A stretch of 64,000 nucleotides of DNA from Gonium pectorale (lineage: Eukaryota; Chlorophyta; Chlorophyceae; Chlamydomonadales; Volvocaceae), in assembly GCA_001584585.1 (NCBI GenBank), contig LSYV01000006.1:2628326-2692325 (forward strand), in the 5' to 3' direction. Each line of letters starts with the position of its first letter. The stretch's first letter is position 1. The position numbers and the translations under genes were made by a program. This document shows, piece after piece, positions 1-11,864 of the stretch. Under the pieces are notes generated by a model, which was not told the DNA's origin, made no database searches, and saw only the letters and a program-made list of their open reading frames with translations.

Positions 1-179
1 CATGATTTAATGTCTGCCTAGAAGGGGCAGCAAGGGCCAGGGGGCGAGCGCTGGCGAACACAGAATTGCCCAAAATTTCGCCAGAAGCCGCCGCCCCAAC
101 AGCCTGCAACGCTGCTCATCGGCAATAGCAGTAGCCATCAACGCTCCACAGCCTCCCAGAGGTGCCCAGGCTCCTCTGC

Positions 180-506
180 TTAGTCGGCCTTGCGCAGCAC
201 CTCCGCGACCACGAACCGCTTCGTCTTGCTCAGCGGGCGCGAGCCGTTGAGCCGCACAAAGTCGCCAACGTTCAGGCTGCCCGACTCGTCATGCGCCGAG
301 TAGCGCTTTGTGACCTTCTTGCGCTTCAGGTACACGGCGTCGGTCGCTAGCCGCTCCGCCTCCACGACCACCGTCTTGTTCATCTTGGTGCTGACAACAA
401 CACCCTTGACGTCCTGGACGGCGCGAACAGTCACAGCGCCGCGCCTGCTGCACACCGCTGGCCGAACGCCGCTGAACGCCGGCGACCGGAGCATAGTCGA
501 CTGCAT
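180..506 (-). CDS. PRPS17: Plastid ribosomal protein uS17c (30S subunit S17), nuclear-encoded precursor
   Basis: Single-exon frame of 108 codons, ATG at 506-504 and TAA at 182-180. Residues 1 to about 29 are Arg/Ser/Ala-rich with no acidic residue, as in an algal chloroplast transit peptide. From about residue 30 the sequence is a complete uS17: the beta-strand segment [14 protein letters not shown], then [14 protein letters not shown], then [20 protein letters not shown]. These are the S17 hallmarks, in which a basic RNA-binding loop contacts 16S rRNA early in 30S assembly. The open frame extends upstream to 704, but the transit-peptide-like sequence begins at the Met at 506, so I chose that start. 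The family is known from bacteria and plastids; plastid rather than mitochondrial location is inferred from the transit peptide and from the short, S17-only length. It is divergent from the cysteine protease gene at 1417. Confidence 0.9.
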   Translation of the reverse strand: MQSTMLRSPAFSGVRPAVCSRRGAVTVRAVQDVKGVVVSTKMNKTVVVEAERLATDAVYLKRKKVTKRYSAHDESGSLNVGDFVRLNGSRPLSKTKRFVVAEVLRKAD

Positions 507-1416
507 CTTTCCTATAACGTTTGGTAAGAAAGAGGTCGAATGTGTGCAGCAAGACCGTGCGGACTGCGGTTTGGCCACAAAGGCACTCTTCCCCGCGTCG
601 TACGTTTGGCACGAGCAGAAGCGCAGCAATGTCGCTTCAGAATCATTCAATAGCATTATCACCCAATTGAGCGGCGGCCCCGACTTAGAGGGCGAGAGGT
701 CCATGCTTGTGCATGCATGTGTTTGTTCACAGGACGTGGAACCACGGCCAAGCCACGGCGGATGGTCGGGGGTGAGGAATTGTTACGTGCGCAACGCGCT
801 TTAGGACCTTGGCTAGGTGGTGGCTAGAACAGGGCGGGGTTCAAGAGCCGGGGCGGGGCGGGAGTTGGACTCCGACGCACTGGTGAGGCGTATAGCTGTT
901 GGGGTGGTGGCTGTGAGCTGTATCATGTTTCTTGAGAAATCATGCGAGGGTTGGACGTGGCGGGGGGTGTTGGCGGGTACGCCAACCGAATTTGGCGGGG
1001 CTGTCTGGCTGCGCTGGGGGCGGCACTGTTTCTCGACACTTATGCCGGCGCGCATTGTGTGTGCAGAGAGTTTCAGGGCTCATGAGACTGGCGCAAGCAT
1101 GGGTCCAGCAGGCAAACAGGGGTCCAGACCAGCGCATGTCGGGCAAAGCATGCGGTGGAGGCTTGCGGGGATCCAGCCCCTCGAGCGTGTCTATATGATT
1201 GTTAGCAGGCCAAGGAGATCGAGCTGACTTTCTCCGTCCAGGTAGAGGTCGAATCACGCAACGTGGCACGTACGGTGCGGCGCGCACATGGTCCTCCCTT
1301 TATGAGGCCACCCGCTAGGCCACACGGTCGGCAGTGCATATAGCAATTAGGACTGCTTCGTTGATCGTCAGCCCGAGTTGAGCCGCTTTCACGAAACCGG
1401 CTGGCTTGTTTCCGAA
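507..1416. promoter_or_regulatory. Divergent intergenic region between uS17c and the cysteine protease
   Basis: About 910 bases separate the two oppositely directed start codons, so both promoters should lie here. No convincing TATA box or known element was recognised. Open frames in this stretch look like GC-rich chance frames. Confidence 0.5.
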
Positions 1417-4400
1417 ATGGCGGGGCTCGTGTGGGCGGCGTTTACGTTGGCCCTGCTTGTGGCAGTTAATTATGTGGACGCGCACGGGTACCGTGACAAG
1501 TCTCTGAGGAAGCCGATTCCTTTGGAAAAGAGGTACCACAACCATGCACCCGTTCCGCTGAAGAGGCGGCACGAGCTGCCCAAGGCCTTCAGCTGGTGTG
1601 ACCTGGACGGCGTGAACTACTGCACTGCCAACTGGAACCAGCACATCCCCTATTACTGCGGCGGCTGCTGGGTGCACGGTTCCCTCTCAATGGTGCAGGA
1701 CAGGTGTGGCCCCGCCCAGGTGCATGCCAACCCCTCCCTTCGCCCCAGCTGAACCTTCCTGCTCTTTCCTAAGCCGTGCCTTTGGATTTGCTTCCATTGG
1801 AAGCTGGCTGGTATGGCATGCGATTGTCCGTGCCCCCTCGTCGCCGCCTCGCCTTGCCTCCCCACTCCGGCTCTGTCAGCGCCATCCCGTTTCTTTCTGC
1901 CCACCCCGCCACCTTTGACCCTTTCGGTTCTTCCCCGGCCTCCGGCCCCCAGGCTCAAGATTAAGAAGAAGGGCAAGAGCCCCGACGTGATGCTGGCTCG
2001 CCAGACGCTGCTCAACTGCGCCGCATTCGAGGGCTACGGCCACGGCTGCGACGGCGGAGATACGGTCGACGTCTTTGGCTACATGACCGAGTGAGTGCCT
2101 GGGTCGCGTGTGAACCTGGTGTGGGAGCGGTTGTGGGACGGACATAGTGCAGGGATATCAGCCGTGGATGCGATCCGGCAGCTGTTAGGCAGGGGATAAG
2201 GGCGGGGGGAAAGTGCACGGCATGGGGGCAAGAGGCTGCATACGGGCCGGTGGGGTGAGCTGGGGCAGGGGCAAGAGGACCTGTCCGTGTTGGCGCATGG
2301 CGAGTTCCGTGCCCATGGTGCCTGGATCCGAGGCCCTGCCTCCCAGTTGCGGGGAGGGGCCAGGATCTGAGGCCCTGCCTCCCGGTGGCGGGGAGGGGCA
2401 GCGCCCCCCACCAGCCCGGAAAGGCGGGCACCTTCCCCCCATCCGATGCTGCGCGAGCGCCACGCCTCGCCGCGCCTCGCAGTGTCCTCTCCACGCATTC
2501 CGCCCCCTGACCCCGCACCCGCTTCTCCCTCCCTCCCTCCCTCCCTCCCTCGCCCCCCCCCGTCCGTTCCTCGCTCCCCGCGCACCCCACCCCCCTGCCC
2601 ACCCACTCCCCCCGCTGTCCGGCCCGATGGCAGGTTCGGCCTGCCCGACGAGGGCTGCATGACGTACAACGCCACCGACCACACCAAGTTCCCCGGCAAG
2701 AAGCACTGCCCCGCCCACGGCTACTGCCTCAACTGCATGCCCATCGACGGCGTGGACACCTGCTGGCCCATCAAGCGGCCCATCAAGTACTACCTCACCT
2801 CGTGGGGCAACCTGGACGCGGGAGAGGAGGTGCGGGCGGGGAAGGGGGGTGTGGGCTGGGGATGGGGAGAGGGGAGGGGGAGGGGGAGAGGACGAAGCGG
2901 CAGCGCCGTAGTGGGCTGTGAGATGCTGGCGGCGGGGCCGTGGCTTACTTGTGACCACCACCATCCTCGCCCCGCCCCCTGCTTTCCTGGTAAGAATGCA
3001 TGGCAACCGCGTTACCCTGCCCTCAGGGTTCGTTTGCGCCGAGGGTGCTTCGGCCCATGAGCCGGCCGCTTTCTTACTTATCCTCTTCACGACTCCCCGT
3101 CCACGACCCCTCAGGCCATGATGTCGGAGATCCACGCCCGCGGGCCCATCACGTGCGGCATCGCCTGTCCCGACGAGTTCACCTACGGCTACCGGGGGGG
3201 CATCTTTATCGACAAGTCCAACGACACCGAGCTGGACCACGGTGCGTGCGTCGGGGTTTTCAAGAGCACACGATTGGCGATACCGCGCTGGCTTCCACGT
3301 GAAGCCTCCTTTGTGTGTATGGGCGGGGGTCGGGATGGGGATGGGGGAGGCTGGGTGGGGTGGAAGGGGTGCCGGGAGGGGTGGGGTGGGGTGGGATGCG
3401 CGGCGGAGGCTGGAGGTATGTTGGGTCCGGATAGGGGCGCGGGGCGTCAATGCCATGGGGCCTCGGGGGCGTGTGTCTTGGAGGGCTGTGCTGAACCGGC
3501 GCGGGGCGAAGAGCACGGTTGTATGGGGCTGGGGATGCAGTCTGCAAAGTGGCAGGCCGGAGGCCGGCTGTGGGAGCGTGCGCCACGCCCCGGGAGGGGA
3601 GGTTGAGATGGCGGGCAAGGAAAGTCCCTTTAAAGAGTGTGTACGACGTTGCCAGTCTGTTTTGGCACGCTGGCCACCTGCCTGCCCTGCTCTCTCACTT
3701 TTCTTTCCTGCGCCCGCCTCCTTCCCCTTCGGCCCTGGGTCCATGCAGACGTGGAGGTTGTTGGCTGGGGCGAGGAAGACGGAGTCAAGTACTGGATTGT
3801 TCGCAACAGCTGGTGGGGCCGGCCGTCGCGCGATGGCGGGGGAAAGTGAAGAAGGGCAACGGGCCGCGTCGCGGACACCAAATCGCATACGGAACAGAAG
3901 AGGTGGTGGCGATCTGGGTGCAGATCTTGTGTACCAGTGCAACCGCACGTCAACAAGGAGCGAGCAGCACTGAAGCGTACCTTCCGGGGCGGTGGAAGGG
4001 GGCCGCGTTTATGGGCAGTTGGCGGCGGCCTCGGGCCTCGGGCCGTGACGACGCTTGCAGCACGCAGCTAGCACGGGGGCGTGTGGGCGAGTGGCGGGCG
4101 TGGCACCGCGGATACCGCACGCAGGCCTCTCTCCCCGCCCGCTCGCTGTGCCCCCCTCCCCTCGGCGCCGCTGCGCTCCCTGTGTAGACCCGCGGCTGTC
4201 GGCGGATGGCCGACGGCGGCCGGTACTGCATCGCGCCTTGATTGCCCCGCCGCTGGCCTCCCCTGCGCCACGGTCTCCTGTGTCGACGCGGCAGTGCTTC
4301 CTCTGCTCCTGCCTCTGCCTCTGCCCGACCCGCCCCGCCCTGTTGGACGGCTTGCCCGCCGGACTGGAGAATGCTGCTGGATGCCGGTTGCCGTAAAGCC

Positions 4401-4941
4401 TCCAAGCCGGTGTCCTCAGTATCCCCGGCCCTTAAGTGCCGTGCCCCGCTCCTCCCTCCTCCAGGGGCACCTACTGGGGCGAGATGGGCTTCTTTCGCGT
4501 GGAGCGTGGTGTGAATGCCGTACAGATCGAGTCGGGAGACTGCTGGTGAGCCGTGGGGTGGGGCTGGCAGTGCTGATGGGCGGACCACGGGGGAGACAGG
4601 CTGGCTGGATGGATGGATGGAGGGAGTGCGGCCCAGTTGCGACCGCACTGCGCAGACGGCGCCACCACGCGGCCCGGCCGCCAGTGCACCACCTCGCTGC
4701 GGCCAAACGCCGGCCCCTGCGTCCGCCGCCACCCCGCAGGTACGCCGAGCCCGAGTGGCAGACGGAGCAGGACGTCGACAACGGCAAGCTGCACGGCTCC
4801 ATGTACGGCCTCAAGGACGCCAACGACTACGACGACGACGGAAGGCAGCCCAAGCTGCGGACCCAGGTGATCAAGACCGGAGGCCAGCGGGCGCAGGAGG
4901 AGGAGCGGGATGTGCAGGTGTCCCGTCGCATGCTGCACTAG
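1417..4941 (+). CDS. Cathepsin X/Z-type papain-family cysteine carboxypeptidase (C1A)
   Basis: Seven exons: 1417-1703, 1953-2090, 2634-2829, 3115-3241, 3749-3812, 4465-4545, 4740-4941 (1095 bases, 364 residues). All junctions are GT...AG and in phase. Residues 1-23 form a signal peptide. The short propeptide leads into a mature enzyme with the cathepsin X signature HIPYYCGGCW: the HIP mini-loop gives this family its carboxypeptidase activity, and Cys84 is the nucleophile. His249 (in LDHDVEVVGWG) and Asn269 (in VRNSWG) complete the catalytic triad. The segments LARQTLLNCA, GCDGGDTVDVF and ARGPITCGI also match the cathepsin X lineage rather than cathepsins B or L. A hydrophilic acidic C-terminal tail of about 60 residues follows the usual end and has no recognised function. 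Location is probably vacuolar/lysosomal or secreted. An in-frame ATG at 1378 would precede the signal peptide and is less likely. Confidence 0.9.
2324..2398. repeat. Two-copy 39-base tandem repeat in protease intron 2
   Basis: The block starting GGATCCGAGGCCCTGCCTCC at 2324 recurs at 2363 with a few substitutions. It lies wholly in the intron between exons 2 and 3. Confidence 0.7.
2525..2550. repeat. (CCCT)n microsatellite in protease intron 2
   Basis: Six consecutive CCCT/TCCC units within a pyrimidine-rich stretch about 85 bases before the exon 3 acceptor, where it may act as the polypyrimidine tract. Confidence 0.8.
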
Positions 4942-7098
4942 GGTGGTTTCCCGCGGCGGCGCATCACCGCTGCAGTGACGCGTCCGCAGCCCCGTGCCGC
5001 TGGTGGCGAGGGCGCGAGGGGCGGTGCAGCTGCCACCTGTGGAAAGCTTGGCGCTGCCTGGGGGCCGTTGTGGCGTTGCGCTGGTGGCCGGCTGGTCGGC
5101 AGCGTGGCTGGATGTCGGGAGCGAAGCGTTTAGGCGCCGTTCGGGCGCGTGTACGGCTGTCGCCGCTGCCGTACTAGGTGACGGTGTACCCCAGATGGGC
5201 CACGGCCCCGGGGAGCCATGGCGCTTGCGGGAGGAGCGTTTGGGTTGGTTGAGGTCTCTGCTACATCCACACACTCCTGCGGCCGTCCGTTAGTAACACT
5301 GTATGTGCAGACCTAGCTACCGGGAATGCTGACCACTATACACATGAGATACGGCGTTTGTTCCGTACAACATGTACAACTCTTCCATTTGGCTCCATCC
5401 TGTTCCTGTTTCCTATTGCGCACGCGGACCCGGGATCGGATTGTTAATGGCCGGAAACGGCGACATGCGTTTGTGCTGGAAATATGAGGGCTAAGCTCCC
5501 TCCGGTTTGGGTTTGGGTTTGTCTTGCCGCTGTGTCACAACTGCCACCGACTGCGTGCGTTCTTTGGTAAGGTGCGTAAGGTTGTGGTTTTGATGATTTT
5601 TGCGGTTGGGCGACCACACAGCGCATTGTGCGTGTCCACGCTTGCTGAGTACCTGGCAAAACGTCTTTTGTAGGTCGTGAGGGGATGGGCGCCGGAATAC
5701 GCCGCTATGGATTGCGCCTTGGCGTACGTCGATGCATGCAGATTTCTCTGCAGATTTCTCCTCTTTCATGCACTAATTGAGTAGAGAGGCCCTTTGGGCT
5801 GGATTGGCATTCCTCATAAAGTGAAGGCTACCGGCAGGTTTGCCACGCGTGTAAATCTGCTTCACGGACCGCTCCGCTGACCGGCGCTTGCGAGCAAAGC
5901 TACAGTGCCCTTTTCGCGCGATGGGCCACGCGGCCTGGGAGTCATGCGGGCGCCGCAGAGGAGAGTATCGCCATCCCAGCTGCCCAGCATAGCCACACCA
6001 CGACAGCAGGTGCTGACGCGGGCGCCAAGCACAGGGCCCTTGGCCTCAACCTAGGAAGGGCGCGCAGGCGGCTCCTTCACCCACAAGCCCAGCAAGCCCT
6101 CCCCATTCTCTTTCTCATTCCTCTTTTTTCTCCCCACTTTACTCTTCTAGAGAGCTGTCACCTGTTGCAGCATACGCCTGCGCGTCTCGGGGAGAGGGTG
6201 GAGGGGATCCCACATCAGCAGCAAGGGTAAACGTGACGTGGGTGGGTATTACTGGACTGTCCACCTGGACTGCCCGCATGGGCACGCTGAAGCTGAACCT
6301 CTCACAGATGTGTCAGGCGCTTAAACGGCGGGCGGCTTCCGGGCTCCGGGACGCAGGGGAGCGCGCTTCTGGCGGCTTGCGCCCGTGAGTGCCCTCGCTG
6401 CCTGGCATGGCCATCTGGGCCATCCCCGGGCCCACGCAGGCACGCGGTGCGGGTGGCAGGTTGTCGAACGATGCACGACGACGGTTTCCGTTTCCTTTTT
6501 CGACGAGCACATGCTGATGGTGTGTCGCGATGGGTTGGACACGCGCTGCTTGCGCCGTGCTCCAATACTACACGTTTCACATGCGGCCACCAAGATTGTT
6601 GGGGCGACACAGCGCACCATGTCAGCAAACCTTTAGACTGCCCGACCGGCGACGGATCCCGCGCCATCCTGCACCGTGGCCACTTGCCGTCCTGCCTGGA
6701 GGGGCCCCCTGTACAGCCTGCGCATCAGCTGGCAAGTCGAACAGCACAAAGCCTCTCGGTGTGTCCTTTCGCACCGCAGTCCTTTGAAGCCACGCCCACT
6801 CAGCTCGGCACACCTCGGCCTGCGGCGCTACAGCGCCGACTGTCATAACTCCCAAACTCCTACATCCCTCTGTCGGGCAGCGTCTCCCACCCCCGCACGA
6901 CGGGGGTCCTTGGGGCGCCCCAGCACCTGCAAACTCGTTGGTCCAACCCATACACTCGGCAGGCAACCCAAGGGTCAACGCTGCCAGCACCTACACCTCA
7001 GCCTCAGTGCAACCGGGGCGTTTCGAGGCCGGGTTTTGCATCGCTCCCGTCCCAGCCACCCCGCACCCCGCACCGCCCCAACAACAACACCCCATCCA
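4942..7098. other. Convergent intergenic region, no gene recognised
   Basis: Lies between the 3' ends of the protease (+) and the WD40 gene (-), so it should hold both 3' UTRs. A TGTAA motif at 5850-5854 is a possible but distant polyadenylation signal for the protease. A short TTTGGG run (5504-5521) is present. No frame here shows family similarity or codon use like the neighbouring genes. Confidence 0.6.
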
Positions 7099-8308
7099 TC
7101 AAAAGTACGGCGACTCGCTGGGCGGCACCTTGCCCGTTGCGCCGGGCGTGAAGCGGTAGCGCAGGGAGCAGTCGCTGGCGTGGTTGAAGTAGCGGCGGAA
7201 GTCGTCCGGCCGATGCACGGCGCGCTTGGGCCACATGCGCCGCCGTGGAGCTTCCCCACCCTCGCCCTCGTCCTCGCCCTCCCCCCTGACCGCCACCCGC
7301 TGCCAGTCGCTCTTGCTGAAGTCCCCGTGCCGGTCCTCCCAGCTGCTGCTGCACGTTGCGAACAGGCTGGCGCTGGCCGGGTGCCAGGCCAGAGCCTCCA
7401 CGCACGTGTTGCCGGTGGACAGCTCGTACAGCGGCCGGGCCGCGCCGCCGCGTAGGTCCCAGCACCACACCGACTCGCACATGCCGCCTGCGGGCGGGGG
7501 GGCCAGCGGGAGGGGCGACCCACGGGTCAGTACCCCGGGGGACTCAGGGACCAGGATCGCGGTACTTGAGGGGTTAGGAGCTTGAATCCTGGGCCGCTGC
7601 TAGTTAAGCCCAATCCCAGCCCCACTTGCGCCCCAGACTACTTCTCTGCAGGAATTTCTTATTCCCAGCCCTGCGCACCTGCAAAACACAGCATCCCCGC
7701 TCCCAGCACGGTGCCTGCCGCCAGGCCCCCACCGACGGCGCCGCTTTCGCCACCGCCTCCGCCGCCTCCGCTACCCGGCGCCGCCGCCAGCACGCACGCG
7801 TTCATTACGTCGCTGCCGCCCGTCACCAGCGTCACCGCGGCGGCGGCGCCGGGCAGCCGCGTGTCCCAAATCTTGACGTCGCCGCTGCGCGCGCAGCTTG
7901 CGAACAGGTGCTGTTGCCGCCAGGCCGCCGGCGGCGCCGCCAGGTCTGTCACGCAAAACAGATGCCCAAATAGGCGATGTTTGACGCGCTGGGTCGCCAG
8001 GTCCCAAGTCAGTATCATCTCGCCCGCGTCTTCGCTGCCGTCTGGGCTGACGACCGCCGCAACCGTCGGCGCCGCCGGCGAGTCTGCGTCCGCGAGCAGG
8101 CAGGTGCGCTTGATCGTGCTGGAGGGCCGAGCGGCGAGGGGCCCTGCGTTGTGGGCCCGGGGCCGGGGCAGGAGGTACACGTCGTGCGGGCGGGCGCCGC
8201 GGGTGGTCTCGACGCTTTCGGAGTTGTCTCGCCATCCCAGCTCTCCTTTGAAGGACGCGCCATCGTCGTCGTCGTCGGCGGCTGCCGCTGCCGTGCCGCC
8301 GCTGCCGC

Positions 8309-8354
<46 letters not shown>

Positions 8355-11300
8355 ATCCTCGTCGTTGCCTCCCTCGCGCCAGCGCTCCTCCGCTTGTGCG
8401 GCCTTGTCGCGGACGTCCCACACCAAAAGGGCGCCGCTGCCTGCACCGTAAAGGGGCAGGGCGGACGGCGGATATGCAAACCGCACCAAGCCGCGTTGCT
8501 TCCCGGCCCGCCGGCTCGGGGCCGACAATTTCTACCATGCGGAGTCGGGACGCCACGTGCTGCATACCCAGCGTCACATGCCGGCACCCCTCCTGTCAGC
8601 AAGCAGCCCTCCATCCCGCTCGGACTCCCTCCGCTTGAAGTGACGCCACGGCACCCAAGCACCCCCCGGGCCTTCCCTTTGACGTCCATCGACGCTCCCC
8701 ACCTTTGACCGCCAGCACCCTGCTCCCCAGCACGTGCAGCCCCGCGTGCCGCCCGCTCAGCCCCCGTACATCGCTGTACAGGGTGTACTGCAACTCCAGC
8801 TCGTTGCGCGGGAGGCGGTTGCAGCCGGCGAGGTCGGGGCGGTCCGGAGGCAGAGGCGAGCGGAAGGCCTTGATGCGCCTGGAGGGGAGCACAGAGGGGA
8901 ACAACAGGACGCGTGGACGCGGGAGTTGAGGCCGTTACGGGAGAGCGCACGGAGGAGCGCGCATGAACCAACGTGGACACGGTTTGGGTGGGTACGCTAG
9001 TATCGTCGTCAAGACGGCGTTTGCACCTTTATCGGTGGCGCCAGAGCTCCCTGGACGCGAGGATGAAGCAGGTCAGGCGCACAGCGGGCGGCAGAGGCTC
9101 GTCCGGCGCCACGCATGCGCACAGCAGCGGAGCGGCGGTGCAACCCCGCATCGAGACAGGCTACCTTTGGGGAACCCTCGGGCGGTATCATATAATCGGT
9201 CCCCGGCCGCCGAGGCCGCGCGGCATGGGACAGCAGGGCAGCACATCCAGCGCTACGGCAAGCACATTCGCTGCCTCGACTCTTGACGCCTCCGGCGGCC
9301 GCGCACCTGCCGTCGTCCGACGCTGCCCACACCAGGCCGTTGGCGGCGTCTGCACGGCGGCGACAAGAGAGGACGCAAGAGGGACAGGGGGGCATCGGCG
9401 GCCCAGCTGTGACAGTGGCGGCGGCAAATGCGCTTGGAGCTCGCTTCTGAGCCGAGGCCGCGCCCCAGCCAAGGTGCAAGTCACTGACCTGGTCTACAGT
9501 GTTTCCGGCATTGACGTTGCTTACTGCTGGGCGTAGCCCGGTCTCAGGGGCGCAGCAGGGCCGGTGGTACAGCCCCCCTGCGGGCCCACCCAGCCCAGCC
9601 GCCTGCCCCGCCACGCCAGAACCCAAACAACAATGCACGTCGCCGGCCTCGGGCGCGATCTTGTTCTTACGCAGACGAGCAGATAAGGCCTTCCCCAAGC
9701 GCCTACCGGAGTCGCCTTCGCCATGTCAAGGGCAGTCGCGCGCGCTTTCCTGATCTTCGTTCCCCGACAGGTCCCCTGCCGGCCCAGTTTCCCCTTCGTG
9801 CCCCCAGCCCACCTGCACAGACCCGCTCCACCATGCCAAAGAACCCGGTCTGGTAGTCCGTGCACCGCAGCTCGTCGACGTACGCATCAACACCCGGTTG
9901 CACCCCCTCCGCCCGCCGCAGCGCCACTGCCGCCAGGCCCGGGTCGCGCTGCTTCCAGCCGTGCGCGTACGCCACGACCAGCAGGTCGCCGTCCACGTGC
10001 ACTGTGAAGCCGGAGGGCACCCCGACTGCGTTAGTCACGTCGCAGCGGGCAGAGTCCAGGGCGCAGCCGCCGTCGCGGCCGCCGGACGTGGGTGCGGTGG
10101 CGCAAGCGGCGGTGGCGGCGGACCCGGAGGCGGTGGGGGCCGCTGCAGCGGGCAGGGCGGCGGTGGGCGAGGAGGAGGGACCGGGTCCGGGCGTGGCGGG
10201 GGCGGCATGGGACGACCGCATGGGCACCGCGGCGGCGTTCTTAAAGGCGGCCAGGGGCGAGCTCTGCGAGTGCGGCGGCTCCCTGCGGCGGGCGGCCGGG
10301 CCCCGATGGCAGGCACCAAACGTTGGCGTACGGCATGCGGTGCGGCAGCGGTACGTCATGCCGATCACGAAGTACGGCAAGTCCTGACCAACGCGGGTCA
10401 GCAAGCTTAAGCGATGTCAGCAGCTGCACAAGGCCTGCGCGGGGGCGGCCTGAATAGTCGACATGGTGGCCGGGGCACCGCCGCCAGGCCTGCGCGTTGC
10501 CCGGGGCAGCTGCCCCTCGCCGCCGCAAGCCCCCAACACGTCAGCAGCACCCCCGCTCTGCAGACCAACCATCAGAGACCCCCCGAGGCGCCTACACCCA
10601 CGGAGGCCCCCTGAACCGGCCGCTGCATCCCAGGAGCTCCAGCCATGCTCCAGCCCCTGATCCCACCACCACCCCCTAATCGCATGCCCTGCGCCGCACC
10701 TTCACCCCCTCACCCCCTCGCCCAGTGCATCCAGGTCACCGCAACCCCAGCAGCCCCTCGTGGCAACGCTAATGCCCCATTACTCTGTCCAACACGGCTG
10801 TATCTGTGTGGCCCGCTCCGCAGCCTGCCTGCCACCCACCTCCTGGCCGCCTGAATGGTCGCCTTGGGGCCCCTTCGCCCGCTCCCCTCAGGCGCCTCGC
10901 CGCGCAGGGCCGCCTCCGCCGCCTCCGCCATGCCCATGCATCGCAGCATGTACGCGAAGTCGGCCACCGTAGCCAGGTGGCGGCTTGCCCGGGCCGCCTC
11001 CGCCAGGTCCGCCCCGCACACTGGGCTGCCGTCCAGGGGCACCCGGACCGCAAAGGAGGCCTCGCAGGAGCCATCGCTGCCTGAGTCGCCGCCATTGGCG
11101 GTGGCGAGGGCCCCCAGGAACGCGGCGAAGGGGGGCGGCAGGGAGAAGGTGGCCAGCTCGCGCTGGGCGCCGCGCAGCTGGCGGCAGCTGGCGGCGGCGG
11201 AGGCGGCGCTGCGGGCGTCCAGGCAGGCCACCAGCGCGGTGACCAGGTCCGGCGGGAACGGCAGCGCGGCCTCGCCAGCATCGCCGCCGCTGGTGGTAGC

Positions 11301-11864
11301 GCCGCTGCTGTTGCTGCCGCCAGAGCCGGCGGCAACGCCACTGCTGCAATGAGCGCCGGCGCTGGCGGCGGGGTTGGGGGCGCCATCGCCGGGCGCCTCG
11401 CTGAAGAGCCCCTGGGTGGCGGCCGTCAGGATCCGATCCAGCACGGGCAAGCGCGGGCCGCTGCCGCCCGGCAGCTGCCTCCCCTCCTCCTCCTCCTCTG
11501 TCTCCTCCTCCTCTGTCTCCTCGCCCTCCCCGTCCTCCTCTTCACCCTCCACCTCCTTCTTCACCATCCCTCCGATCTCGCGGGCGACGGCCATAATGTT
11601 GCGGACCCTCGCGCGCGCGCCCTCGTCGATGCCTCCCTGCCGGGGCAGCGAGTCGTGGATGGCGGCGGCGGCCATGGCCCCCACGAAGCACAGGTAGGTG
11701 CGGGGCCCCAGCGATTGCCCCTCGTCGCGCGTCGCGGCGAGGAACTGCGATGCGGTCACGTGCGGGTCCCCGGTCCCCCACTGGGCCGCGCTGGCCCCGG
11801 CGGGCGGCGGCTCCAACACCGCCTCCTGCATTGCTGCTGCGGCCACCCGCGACCGCGCGCTCAT
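7099..11864 (-). CDS. WD40-repeat protein with F-box-like N-terminal region
   Basis: Proposed exons, 5' to 3': 11864-10836, 10383-9813, 9349-9307, 8878-8703, about 8531-7679 and 7487-7099 (TGA at 7101-7099). Exons 1 to 4 join in phase; the 8703/8531 junction does not and may hide a further exon. Exon 1 has an acidic Glu-rich run, then an F-box-like segment (PFPPDLVTALVACLDARSAA and following SCRQLRGA). Later exons carry blade-like motifs: GLVWAASDDGR, GAGSGALLVWDVRDK, LASCARSGDVKIWDTR, MILTWDLATQRVKHRLFGH and ESVWCWDLRGG. An Asp/Gly-rich acidic loop interrupts the propeller at 8270-8360. If the F-box call is right, the protein would be a substrate receptor of an SCF ubiquitin ligase; that is inference. 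The N-terminal part could instead belong to a separate gene. WD40 identity is secure, exact family is not. Confidence 0.62.
8270..8360 (-). repeat. Asp/Gly codon repeat inside the WD40 gene
   Basis: A GAC/GGC-type trinucleotide run encodes an acidic low-complexity loop of roughly 25 residues between two propeller segments. It keeps the reading frame. Confidence 0.75.

Noticed and set aside
2185..3948. 587-codon open frame on the minus strand
   Set aside because: It is antisense to protease exons and introns, is Pro/Arg-rich with no motif, and is a typical chance frame in GC-rich sequence.
5504..5521. TTTGGG run considered as an interstitial telomere repeat
   Set aside because: Only three imperfect units are present, and they do not match the TTTTAGGG telomere repeat of Chlamydomonas.
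9489..9523. Small exon candidate in the WD40 gene (ending at the donor before GTCAGTG)
   Set aside because: Including it breaks the phase, whereas joining 9813 directly to 9349 gives a continuous blade motif (VCADAANGLVWAASDDGR).
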